Shown: positions 1-11,849 of the stretch, in pieces | Layout of the letters: the number at the start of each line of letters is the position of its first letter | Numbering within the stretch: the stretch's first letter is position 1 | NCBI GenBank assembly: GCA_964035545.1 | Contig: OZ037766.1 | Span: 16,686,222-16,750,221, forward strand | Length of the DNA stretch: 64,000 nucleotides | Reading direction: 5' to 3' | Source: Bugula neritina | Taxonomy: Eukaryota > Bryozoa > Gymnolaemata > Cheilostomatida > Bugulidae | Translations under genes and position numbers: made by a program | The notes under the pieces: model-generated | Told to the model about the DNA's origin: nothing | The model's input: the letters and a program-made list of their open reading frames with translations, nothing else | The model's database searches: none

Positions 1-1714
1 AATTTCTCTTCGGTAACTTCATTTCCCAAATCACCACAGAAAATTCTGAAGTCGTCTAAAATTAGTACAAATGACCCCATATTAAAATAAAACCAGTACA
101 ACTTTATAATAATGTTGTAAGACCTAATTTACGAGAAAAATTCACTAACACTAATGTTGATGAGCACTACAACGCTAGAAAAGCCTACTTCGAATATAAC
201 AAATATATTTTCAGTTGAAATGGGGTTATCAACACAAATACTTCTTAAAAGTTCAATTAGTGCTCAAGATAAGCTTACTTGGATCCCACTCTAAAAGGCT
301 GGTATCTTCCCATACTTCATTAGCAGCTGTTCTAATAATCTTTTTCTCTTTAGGGGCTTTACCTTTTTTCTCTTTTTTAGCAGCCGGTGGAAATTGATGA
401 GAATCGCTGAGAGATGCTGCAGATACAGATGCCTCTACTGAAGAAGCTGCGGAACTGCCTACTGCAGAAGATTCATAAAAAGAGTCAGTAGCTTCACGCT
501 TTTTGCTAATTCGATCCACAGAGGAGGTGAGTTCAGGTTTTGTGTCCTGACCAGGTTTATTCATGACTGGTTTAGATGAATAGACTACTTTGGGTGCACT
601 CAACACTGGTGGGCTACTGTAGCTTACCGGTTTACTGGAAAACGAACTGGACTGGTTGCCTACACTTTGAGGCATCCGAGGCATTTGCGAAACAGACGGA
701 GGCCGTTGCATAAGTGGCTGTTGGTTGCCAGGCCCAGGGAAAGTTGCTGGACCTGCTGGTCTGCTCATTCCCGGGGGAGGAGGCGGGCCTCTCAGTTTCA
801 GCTGTGGTGGTAAGAAAGGAGAGGAGGCAGGACCAGCCATGCTAGGAGGACGAGGTGGTCCACTCAGGGGCCTCATGCTATCTGATTGACCGTTCATTGG
901 AGGTCGAAATCCAGGTGGTAGAGGTGGGCCAGTCAGCTTCCCAGCACCCAACCCTGATGAGTTTGGCCCTAAATTTTAACACAACAACTAAAATGAAGCA
1001 AGTCATGGTGTACAAAAAAGATAATACCATGCAATAAAAAATTAGGAGAACTTATCTAGGGATTTGGTGAAACAGAACCACTGATGTGTGGAGTGACAGT
1101 TTACACAAGTCATCTATGAGCAGCTAACTAAGCACTGGTGTCTAATGCCAGTATTTGTTGTAAAACAATGATTGGCTAAAACAAATAGACTGGGTGCTTT
1201 ATAAAAACTTTAGACATTTGGTTTCAAAATAAATGTTTTCATCGAAAATTATAAACCTACTACAGTGTACCTTGTTTACTTTTTGTTTGCTTGAAGTTAT
1301 ATTTATCATGAGAGACAAGTTTCCATAAAAACCGTACCAGAAAAATTGGTGCCCTGTGGAGGCTGTGCAGAAGCATTTGTTGAAGATCCGTAGACTTGCG
1401 CTCTCAATGCACTCAATTGCTCCTGCACTGAAGTGAATGTGTTTGCTCCTATCACTAACGAGTTAACCTGAGCAGAGCCACCTGATGGCGCCTTATGCGG
1501 AGCAGCTGCTCCACTGCCCATAATTTCTTGCTCAAACCTACAAAAACATGAGATTGATACAAGGCTATAACAAAAAGGTGCACTGAATTATCATATGAAT
1601 CTGCTCTACCCCATTAAAAGTGCAGCATTAATGCTCACTAACTTAAAAGAAATTTAATCAAACAGATATTTCAACTTTAACATACCTTGACATTTCATCT
1701 TCCAGATTCGCCAT
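1..1714 (-). CDS. RBM42: RBM42-like RNA-binding protein (5' part; gene runs off the window)
   Basis: Coding exons read on the minus strand as 1714-1686, 1537-1338, 968-279 and 55-1 (continuing outside the window); all junctions are GT-AG and in phase. The protein opens MANLEDEMSRFEQEIMG, matching the acidic N-terminal helix of RBM42, followed by a long Pro/Gly/Ser-rich stretch and a Lys-rich patch (KKEKKGKAPKEKK). It then reads RTAANEVWEDTSLLEWDPND and FRIFCGDLGNEVTEEK, which is the junction motif and first strand/RNP2 region of the RBM42 C-terminal RRM. RBM42 is an RNA-binding protein linked to hnRNP K and splicing or stress-granule biology in vertebrates; that role is from the family, not from this sequence. 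Only the first part of the RRM is present, truncated by the window edge. The TTG-initiated frame opening at 951 is interior coding sequence, not a start. The promoter should lie just beyond 1714, divergent from BOD1L. Confidence 0.93.
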
Positions 1715-2399
1715 GATAGTGACCTTTGACCTACTAACAACTATAGAGGTAAAATGAGATGAAAGTAGTTTAGATAAATATTACTTTAAAATAATATAAA
1801 TGTTCCAACATGTACTCAATTTTATATTTTGGACATCTTCTAAAGCGAAGCACTAAACCAGAGTATGTTTCAGCAATTTGTAAAGTAGCACATGGAGAAT
1901 GTGTTTAGACAAGGCCAGCAGTACATAGGCAGAAACAGAATTCAATTTTTTCAGATGATAAATAATTAGTTTCATGTTTGCAGCTAAAATGTTTTATGCT
2001 AACTTATTAAAATATGTTGAAACGAATAAAAAAAACTGTTGTTTGTGATGCAACTAAATTTCAAAATAGCATAATGAAAAAAGTGCAAATCAAGAGACCG
2101 AATGGGGGGGGTCAGCCACAGAAACTCAAGTCAACGGCTCTCCCATTCTAGCCATGGCTCAAATAAAAACATTCCTAGTCCATTTCAAATCAAGTACTAA
2201 ATTTATTTGACTTCCGCCACTTGGAAACGGCTTGGAAATACTTAGCTACTATCAATCTTTCAGTAATAAAGGATTTATAGTGAAGTCTTACACCACATTG
2301 ACATAGAAATATTTGTATGAGTATCACTATCCCTATAATTGTGTATACTTATGAATATGTGTCACTATTAGACTCAGTAGAAGTATTACTAACAGTATG

Positions 2400-4103
2400 T
2401 AAATATTAAATCTTGTATTGTTATTTCAAGTTTGAGTTACATCCAGTTCAACATGAAATATAATAGTAATACATGATTAAATTAGTATTACCATCTTAAA
2501 ATTTTTATGCTCAGACTTATATTTAATAATATAAAGACACTAACAGTAATATTAATACTGTCTAATAGTAATAGTAAATGTAATAGTATATTTATATGTA
2601 TTACTGTTACTAATAGTATGAGTATGAATCACAGTTGCAATGACAATTTGACTATGATAAATGATAATTAAATATAATTATAAATAGTAAAATACAGAAT
2701 ATGAATACTTATACTTATAGTTAATGTTATATCGTAGTAACTATAACTATAACTATAAGTATAAGTATAACTATAACTACGTATAGTATAAGTATAACTA
2801 TTACTATTAGCATTTGTAATAAAAACAATAGTGATACTGGTAATCATAATGATGAATACATTAATGAGTATGATTAACTTTAGGTGTAAGACTAAGAGTT
2901 AGTGATGAACTGTAACATTGAATTCGATGACATCGAATTTGATGATATTGAATTTGATTGAATCACGCATTCAGCATTGAATTTGACTATAACAATAACA
3001 ACAACGGCTTTTTAGGAATTGGAAATTAATTAATTTGAATTGTTAATGTGTTGCTACATAAAAAGCAGTGAAATTTATCCATTGTCATAAATTATAAGTT
3101 GACATACGCTCTTTGATTATCATAATCAAGTGTCAGTGATAATCAATTTGATTTTCGAAATCTCACAAATTTTCTCCGGAAACGCAGCGCTCCGCCGCAC
3201 TAAATACTTTTCTTCCTATTATTTGGTTAAAGCTCTTGCATATTACTTGCTGACTTGCTCAGTCTTATTCAATTCCATCTTTATATTACTCAGATATTGA
3301 TATTACTCACACAGGTTACGAAAATCAAAATGATTATAAGTATGATTTTTGCAAATGCCTACAAACATAAATTGACGTTTAAAGTGATTACAACTATAAG
3401 TCTCACGAGCTCCTTGCCAGGATTTGGGGCTCCCTGATACTGATAGTGATAGTCATAGTGATATTGCTAAGACTAAGAGTAAGCCTAATACTAATATTAA
3501 TGCTCATACTGTAATAGTAATACTAATAGTAATAGTAATACTAATAGTAATAGTAATACTTATAGTTATAGTTATACTAATACTAATAGTAATACTAATA
3601 TTAAGTACTATTAGTATTAGTAATAGTAATTTAAATAATAACTATCAGTTTCAGTTTGCAGTGTTTAACTTCATGTTATTCGTATTACTAGTACTAGGTC
3701 TAGTGCTACTAGTACTAGTAGTAATAATACTAATAGTAATAGTAATACCAATACTAATAGTAATAGTAATACTATTTCGATTCGTAGCAATTGGAGTCTA
3801 ATACTTATACTAATACTAATAGTAATAGTAATACAGTAAATGCAATACTGTTACTGTAGCAGATTAACACTGACAGTAACTCATTTAGTTTTACTTTTAC
3901 ATTTTGATTTAGTCATTTACTTTGAGTCATACTCATACTGGTACTCATTTTACATTTAATTTTATCATATTCATTATCATTATGATTATGATTTACAATT
4001 ACTTTTAGTTTTACTCTAACAGTAACTCTAAGTTTAGTAGCTTGAGTTACACTTACTCTTAGTCTTGACTGTTAGTGTTACTCTTAGTAACTTAGTACTT
4101 ATT
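2400..4103. repeat. Degenerate short-repeat tract (TAATAG/TAATAC-type)
   Basis: Long run of irregular hexamer-like units. The clearest stretches are 2735-2800 (ACTATAACTATAAGTATAAG-like) and 3510-3625 and 3715-3840 (AGTAATAGTAATACTAATAG-like). Units mutate and switch register, so this is an old, diverged microsatellite cluster. It continues on the far side of the MITE (about 4600-5200) with TTACAGTTACT/TTAGTCTTAC units. A similar but shorter patch occurs at about 35580-35710. The open frame at 3424-3801 encodes only Ile/Val/Leu runs produced by the repeat. Confidence 0.8.
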
Positions 4104-4586
4104 GGTGTCATTTCAGATAGACGCTTCCCAGTTACACGCTAGGCTAAATTTCTCACTTGGACACTTTCCAGTTAGACTTTATTTATTCATTTTGGTACAA
4201 TATATATTTTATGTGCAATTTATTTAAATATTAGTTAAATATATGTGTATATTTAGATAAAGCATGTATTGAGCACATTTAACCAAACTTCTTTGATCTG
4301 CATTAACATATTAATTTTGCGTACTTTTGCTTCTTGTCTGAACAGATATTTTGTTAATGAGTATTCATTAATTAATGATAATGTTTATTATTAATATATT
4401 ACTGTTTTGAAAATTAGAATATTATTCCAGATGATTCGTGTGAACTATTGTAGCTATTAGCATTTTAGCTATTTAGCATTCAGTACAACGATCATATAGG
4501 TATATATAGGTATATTACTATATAATTATATGGCACCAAAATAAAAACCAGTGTCTAACTGGGAAGCGTCTATCTGGGATGAAACC
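4104..4586. mobile_element. MITE-like element with ~35-bp terminal inverted repeats and 8-bp target duplication
   Basis: The left end reads GGTGTCATTTCAGATAGACG. The reverse complement of the right end reads GGTTTCATCCCAGATAGACG. Both continue CTTCCCAGTTA, giving inverted ends of about 35 bp with weaker similarity extending inward (TTTGGTACAATATATA against TTTGGTGCCATATAAT). The flanks carry a perfect direct repeat TACTTATT at 4096-4103 and 4587-4594, the expected footprint of insertion. An 8-bp duplication is typical of hAT superfamily elements, among others; assignment to hAT is inference. No transposase frame is present, so it would be non-autonomous. A related sequence lies at 32255-32412. 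Confidence 0.85.
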
Positions 4587-5290
4587 TACTTATTGTTTCT
4601 TTTACACTTAATTTTACAGTAACAGTTACTGTCGGTGTTAATGTTAGAGTTCCACTTACTATTAGTCATTACATTGTAACTTACAGTCACAATGTTACGC
4701 TTACAGTTAAACTTATTATAATTGTCTTACAGTTTACTTTAGTTTTACACTTAGTCTTACTGATGCTCACTTAGTCTTACAGTTACTGTCAAAGTGTCAA
4801 GTGTTTTACAGTTTAAGTTGCATTTACTTTTAGTCTTACAGTTATTTTTACAATTACTCTATGTCGTACAACTAGCCCTACAGTTACTGATACTAGTGAG
4901 TTAAATAATGTTTTAAAAGTACTAATCTTTTATTATTTCAATTTTATCTTCAAGTTTATAGTGTGTCACACTCAGTATGCCTAATCTTGCACACCTACAC
5001 TAACTTATATTTAGTGTAAGTAATATTGTAGTAATATTCGGTGTTGCTAACTGTAAAAAGCAAAAAGTAAGTATGACCAGTCACGCTCACAGTGCAACTG
5101 TAAGAATAACTATTGATATAAATTATAAAACTAAGTAACTGTTAGTAAAACATACGTATTACTATTAGTAAAAATTTAAAAATAAGAGTAAGTTGATCAC
5201 TATGAGATTCTGATTCACAGTAATATTATGATCACCATAATTATTGTGAGTTTAATTTCTCAAATATGTGAATTTAGATAAGGAACTGGC

Positions 5291-8200
5291 ATGTCAGCTC
5301 TAGTCAACCAGCTGCCTGCTGAGCAGGCGCCACACATTGCTGCCATTGTAGACCAGATAAAATCACAGGGCATTTTTGACACTCTTCGCAAAGAATGTTT
5401 AGCTGATGTTGATACCAAGGTTAGCAAGCCTATCTTATTTTTTTCTGCTTCAGTATATAGGCATTGCTTTCTTACACAATGTTTTTTTTATTTTTTCATC
5501 GCTCTGGAAACTCGAAAAGTTGTCTTCTATTTTAGCCAGCTTACCAAAATCTGCGCCAAAAAGTAGAAAATGCATGCGCAAGTTTTTTGTCACGAATAAT
5601 TTGGTCTGCCAAGCTTAATAAAATTCAGCTTCGTGAGCAAATGAGGAAGAATCTTGAAGAGTAAGTAATATACTATTATCTCTTGTCCGCACTTTTTTAG
5701 CAATCAACTATGCTACTTAATAGCATACATGTGTGCTCATGGCCGATGTACTTTAGCTAGCATGTTGATTGTTTTCTAAACAATTAATATAATTGGAATG
5801 GGCAGTCAATGAATTGTCACAACTTTATAACTGCTAGTGTTCAACATGACAGATTGCAGATATGTGACAAGATATGCTCAGTGTTGCAAATTAGTCTAGC
5901 CACCGCCTTTAATATCAAAATTTACTTATCAATTTACATTCTGTTACTTGGTTTGATGAGGTAAAACACAGTTTTTTAATTCATACCATGTTATATATAA
6001 CCGAGTATAATATCCATATCTATATGCTCTGTGTACTTTATATATAAACAGCGCCTGTTCGCATATACTGCAGTTCTGGTGTTCTGCAATCGGGTGTGAA
6101 GCGAATAGCCAATCAGGTACTAACCCCAAAGATTGATAAAGAGTTGAAGCCTATGGTTGCCCAGTTTGTGTGTGAACATCTTGGAGTTAACCCGGACGAC
6201 ATTCACACAGGAGAAGAAGAGCTTGAAGGTAACATTTTCTGTTTCCTATTCACATATTGAAATTAGTTAACACGTCAAGCATGTGTTCTCTTTTCTTAAA
6301 TCATGGTACAGTAGTTGTATTAACTTTTTACATAAACGTCTGTTTTACGATTCAAAGATGAACTGAACTCTTAGTTAATTAAGAAGTTACTAGAAAATGA
6401 GAATCCTGTGGAATTTTTTCAATTCCCGTAAACTTACACAACAAATCTGTCTGAATTACTATAAGCTCTTTCATAGTATTTGGTATTGGTAAATTTGTGT
6501 ATTATATGCCTCTACATGTAAACAGTGTTGTAATTAGTAAAGGCTAAATTCTTCTCAAATTGGTTTATGCTTAAAAAATTTTTAGGCAAATTTTTATCTG
6601 AATTGCTCACAAGTTTTATAGTCAAGTTCACCTTATAACTTTGTTATTATACATTCAAAATATATTTAAAATGATTTTGCCTATAAAAATCTTACATGAA
6701 GATCAAGTCCATGTTTTTGAAGGTTCCCAGCCCGAGGTGCCTAATGAACCTGTTACATTATATCCCTTTAACCCGCTGGAGCCGCCGCCCACTACAACTG
6801 TCAATGGTCAACCCCCTCTGCCCGGATTTGATGAGTCTGAGGAATTGGGTGCTCATAGTAAGGAAACAGTTGCCGAGCCGTCTGCTGTACAAGAAGTGAG
6901 GTTTGAAGAGCCACAGTTGGTTAAAGAAGGGGCAGACAAACAAGATGATATGGACATCAGTGATAAGAGTGACTCTCGCTCCACATCGCGTGCCTCTACT
7001 AAGAAGAGTATAGACATGGATTGTACCATGACTTCTGATGAAGAAGCTGGTGAGACGTTCGCAGCGTCTATTACTATCATAACCATGTAGCAGCTATAAC
7101 TAATAGCACTCTTGTAAATATTCCAACTCGCTACATATCCTATTTGTATTGTGGTAATGCTTATGGATGTCATATAGTTAGTATAGCAACACAATTACAA
7201 TCTATTCATAAAAATTGTGTTTCCCAATGATAGTTATCCTGTGCACAAGGACAGTATGCTGCCTTTATCTATTACTCATTTTTACCAACAATGTTTGCAT
7301 AGATGAAGGCAAAGCTGGTGAGGATAGTGCTGACTTGTCAAAAGGCTTGGCAGCTTATATGGGAAATCTCCTTGCTGTAAATAAATCAGACAGTGATAAT
7401 ATGAGTATTAGCAGTAGCAGCAACAGTGAAATGAGCAGCAAACAAGGGAAAATAACTCCAGGTAATGATATGCATGTTTATTTTATGTTGGTACTGGAAA
7501 GTTGTAATTCTGTAGGCGAAAAAGCCTTACTTTAAACTAATATTTTGATATCGAAATTAGTATTAATAATGGTAATATTAATAATAGAAAATGCTTTTAG
7601 ATAATTACTAGAACAGAAATAAAGATTATAATAAAAGTAATTATATTACCAATCACAATCATATTTTGATATGAAATATTGATTGTAACATGTGGGTGAA
7701 TGCGCTGGCAGGTCATGTCAATGGTGTGCTAACTTATGTCAAGAAATGACAAAGCAGTCAGTTTGAACTAAATTGCAAGTTGACCTTTGTAATGCTTATT
7801 TAATAATTATTACCTTAATATAATGAGGCTGACTAAATTTTTAGCTATTTCAACTTTGTAATTGTTTATAAACAATTAATTTTATTAGAATGTATATTCA
7901 AATAGACACCTCAGCAAATTTTCCCACACTAAAATTTTAGCTAATTTGTTCAATTCATTGAAGGGAGTAGTTTAAAAATTATTGGGTTAATAAAAAATGT
8001 TAATTTTTATTTTTTGTAATTACTAAATACTCCGATTTTCTGTGAAATTGCTCATGTAATGCTTTCCATGTAGTAAAGATATAGAGTTTGCATATATGAA
8101 TTTCCAGGATTTGTAGCCTTTAGTCCTGCATTTTTACATAGCCTCTGTACCCTATACTTTGAAGCTGGTCATTATGTACCAAAATTGTTATTGTAGAGCC

Positions 8201-11200
8201 TTCCCAAGATACTAAAGACATTCCGGGAGGTTAGTTCTACCTCAAAAGTAAATTTTTTGCCCTGTGTAACGGTCCTAAGAATGTAATATATTTATTTTCA
8301 AGCTAGCACTTGGTATATTTATCTCTACCAATTTAAATTGACTGCATTTTATACTTGGACAGTCTTTTACATTCTTCTGTTGGTTACATACTCTAATCTT
8401 ATTGCAAACATTTTTACCAGGTTCTTTGCTAATGAAATTTCAATTGAATTTTAAACATTTTTTTCACCAATGTAATGAAATTTGTGTAAAAAAACCCAGT
8501 GGGTAATTTTTAGGGAAAAAGACAAGCAAGAGCTTGTCAACTGAGCGTGCTTTCCCAGAAAGGCGAGAGATGAGACGCAATCGAACAAGAAATAAAAAGT
8601 ACATGTCGGATGATTTTGAGTCCATCTTTACGGAGAAGAAAGACTTGCTAAGTGATGCTTATAATCAGGATTATGTAGAAGAAGAGATAGTTACTGCAGA
8701 TGACATGGTATGATAGAATAACTATTTTATAGTACTCAAATTACGTAGCCTTCATAACTTCTCCTTGACTAAACTATTTAATTTATTATTTTACCAGCTA
8801 TCACTCTAGTCTTTCCATCCAGTGGTTCAATCTTTTGATAAATATCAAAGCAAGCTATTTATTGTCATTCTGTATTATAAACGTAAAATAAATTAGCTTC
8901 AGCAACAATGTTTATTTGTGTTGAACTTTTAGATGTCACAAGTGGTACTCGAAGAAATGGCAGCAGAACCCCTAAAGGAGCCCCCTTTACCGGATGGTGA
9001 CAGGTAACTTCATAGTGTAGAAATTTTGACAACAAATCTAATAGATTGTAATTTACCACAATCAATCACATCTTTCTGTTTTACTCTAGACCTGATAGCC
9101 TAGGCACCTCCGAGAAATCTAGCAAACTCAATAAGGACACATCTCTTTCTTTACGGTTATCTGAATCCAATTCTGAAATACCCGCTAATATTTCTCTACA
9201 GAAGCACAACCACTCAAAACAATTTCCAAGTAAAAACTCTGAAAGTGTTGCAGAAGCTATAGCATCACAGCGATGTACTCGCTCTACTGCTAAGGGGTTG
9301 GCTGGCTCCCCACTAGTAGACCAATCACCTGGCTCCACCCCTGTCAAGGATGAGCAAATGGATGATGAATCAGTCATGCCAATGGTAGTTCTGTCAGATA
9401 TATGTGCTCTGCAATCTCGCCTCTCACCTCCATCGCCAACAGAAAGGAGTGAAGTGATTGAGCAACATAAACTCACGGAAGATGTAGGTTTGGATGCAGT
9501 GCCAGCTGCTAATATCCTACAACCTACAACAAATGAACCAATAGCAGAGCAGACGTGGTCACCGGATGAGCAGCTGACAGACTCCTATGAGCCAGAGTTA
9601 CACTTTGATGAAATGAGTAAGGTTGTAAAGGAAGAGACAAGCCAGTCTAGATCCACTAGTGCCAATGACATGACCCCTACAATGGATGAACGGCATAGTC
9701 CTGACAGACTTACTGACTCTCCCACTAGCCCAACACCTTCTAGTCCTACTGATCCTTCAGCTTATTCATCTCTACCTAACACATCCATAATTACTATTCC
9801 ACTAGAAGAAGACAACTTCTGTCAATCTATACCACTTCCAGTCCAATCGCATATATCTACATTTCCTACAGGTACATGATGTTTTATTTAGCATATAACA
9901 TAAGTTACTTGTTCTAAATAATAAACTATATTTTTTAGTACAGTGGTTTATTAGTGCAGTGCAGCACTGCATTTACTTTGCTGAACTAGATTACTATGCA
10001 ATGGCTGCTTTACAATATGTGTCGTATAGTATCAATATATTAGTCTATTCAATGTTCAATGCATAAGACAGCTTTGTTAGTTATTTTTATTAATCTCCTC
10101 AAGTTAGTAGCTTATCATATATGTGAATTGGTGGGAAGGTACTAACTGAAAATTTTAATATAAATGAGATTTTTTAATTTAATGGGAGTTGTTGTCTTTT
10201 TTAAACATGCAAATATAAGAAATATTTTATCGTAATTAAAGCACACAATCACCTAAAAAATAATAAACTATGCAGCTAGCATTTTGTATAGAATTTGTAT
10301 TATATGAGTAATGGTAGCGTTTTCAAAGAATTTTCATTGGAAATTCAATTGTTATAAATCAAAATATAATCCCAAGTTGTGGTTGTTTATCATCAATGTA
10401 ATATAATTAAAATGCTAGCTGTTTCTAACTCATAATTGATAGATTTTTTTTGCAGCAGAGCAGCCACCTCTCCCTCCAGAGTTGCCTCCCTTACCAGGTG
10501 AATGTAGTGCTGTGGCGGGGGCGTTACTACCTCCTGAGCCCGAGTTAGAAGAGGAGGAAGGTGGTGAAGATGAAAATGCTGTGTATCATGTGGTGGATGA
10601 AGTAGGGGCGGATGAAGGGGATTCCTTTTCCCAAAATGAAGAGGAGGCTGTGGATTTTGAAGAACAGAGTTTAGGAAATGAATATGAGGAAGAAGATCTT
10701 GAAGAGTTAGAGAGGCTAGCTCAGAGGAAGCTGGAAATACTCAAGGCCATCGAGCTGCCAGACTCAGTTGTGAGATATTTTTTCTACCGTTTATAAATTA
10801 TTCTAATCTTGCATACTTCTTGTTATTACATCCTGAATTTTACATTTACTTCATGTTGCGAGAATGAATATCATTTGCATAGCTGTTCTTTCCATGCATT
10901 AGAAATATTTCAGTAGCTGTCACCAGAGTATGCAGTTTACAAAAAACTGGCACTTCTTTCACTCTGCCTAGTCCTTCTAACTTCTGAAAGTTACAGGATC
11001 CTTTATGAATAATCGAATGCAGGTTGTTTTACTTTTTAATGCCGTATTTACATGGCCAACGATTTCAGCTGAACAACAGTCATCTAATTGTCCAACATTA
11101 AGTCTAGATAGTTTGTAGTCACGAGACTACCAAGGTTTTAATGAAATCCAATAAAGCTGGTTAGCTGTTTTCAATTAGTAAAAACCACTGCAAACTATTA

Positions 11201-11265
11201 ATGAAGCAACAAAAATTCTTATAGTGGATGCTAAGCTTTTTAAGCAGATTTCTCTCAATTCTAAT

Positions 11266-11320
<55 letters not shown>

Positions 11321-11849
11321 TTCTGAGTGCTGCTAAGTTACGTTATTGTGTCTGTAATTTTCATAATAATCAGTACTATGAGCCAACCAGGTTCCGAGTA
11401 ATTACCTACAGGCTACTCTAATACTAGAAGATAGACACATTTTCTTCAGAAAACTGATTTTTCTTAGGGACTTTTGTGTATGTGGTAACTACCTCAACAT
11501 TTAATTGCAGTTTCAAATTGTAAAGCATTCTACAATGTGTAACTATATTTTGTGGTTTTGATTGGCCCAGGCTGCACTCTATATCTTTTGATGTCACAGA
11601 TCAGCAGGTTAGAATATGCTTTATACTTGCTTGTCTTATTGAATGTAGTTAGAAAAGACTGGTGAAATTATTGACTCATCTGAAGAAGGAGAAATTAGTG
11701 ACAGTAGTGAAGATGATAGGTCACGATCAAAAAAGAAGAAGTCTAAAAAAAGTAAGAAGAAAAAAAGTAAAAAAGAATCTAAAAAAAGAAAATATCGAGA
11801 TGCAGATCATGATATGGGTAACCTTTTTAAACGTTCCAAGTACTCTTGA
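5291..11849 (+). CDS. BOD1L1: BOD1/BOD1L-type Shg1-domain protein, 829 aa
   Basis: Exons 5291-5419, 5536-5660, 6074-6228, 6723-7049, 7303-7461, 8197-8229, 8514-8707, 8933-9003, 9090-9871, 10456-10769 and 11649-11849 join in phase to 830 codons including stop. Residues about 12-130 are the BOD1/Shg1 domain: IVDQIKSQGIFDTLRKECL, ADVDTKPAYQNLRQKVEN, then SGVLQSGVKRIANQVLTPKI. This closely matches BOD1, which acts in chromosome biorientation by controlling PP2A-B56; BOD1L1 protects replication forks and associates with SET1/COMPASS. The remainder is predicted disordered: Pro-rich (LPPELPPLPG), acidic (EPELEEEEGGEDEN), a helical DLEELERLAQRKLEILKAIE segment, then a Lys/Ser-rich basic tail ending LFKRSKYS. 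It is far shorter than vertebrate BOD1L1 (about 3000 aa) and longer than BOD1. Start chosen because the upstream frame lacks another Met and this Met begins the domain. The last exon could instead splice at 11817 to a further exon, but reading through gives a plausible basic C terminus. Confidence 0.9.
11269..11317. repeat. (AT)n microsatellite
   Basis: About 24 uninterrupted AT units in the last intron of the BOD1L-type gene. Confidence 0.95.

Larger units (their letters stand above)
1715..5290. other. Intergenic region between divergent RBM42 and BOD1L
   Basis: No gene seen. From about 2240 the sequence becomes low-complexity, built of diverged TAATAG/TAATAC/TTAGTC-type short repeats, interrupted by a MITE-like element at 4104-4586. 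Promoters of both flanking genes must lie here, but I could not identify a convincing core promoter motif. Confidence 0.7.

Noticed and set aside
3424-3801. Plus-strand open frame of 125 codons
   Set aside because: Encodes only Ile/Val/Leu runs from TAATAG/TAATAC repeats; no start context or splice partner.
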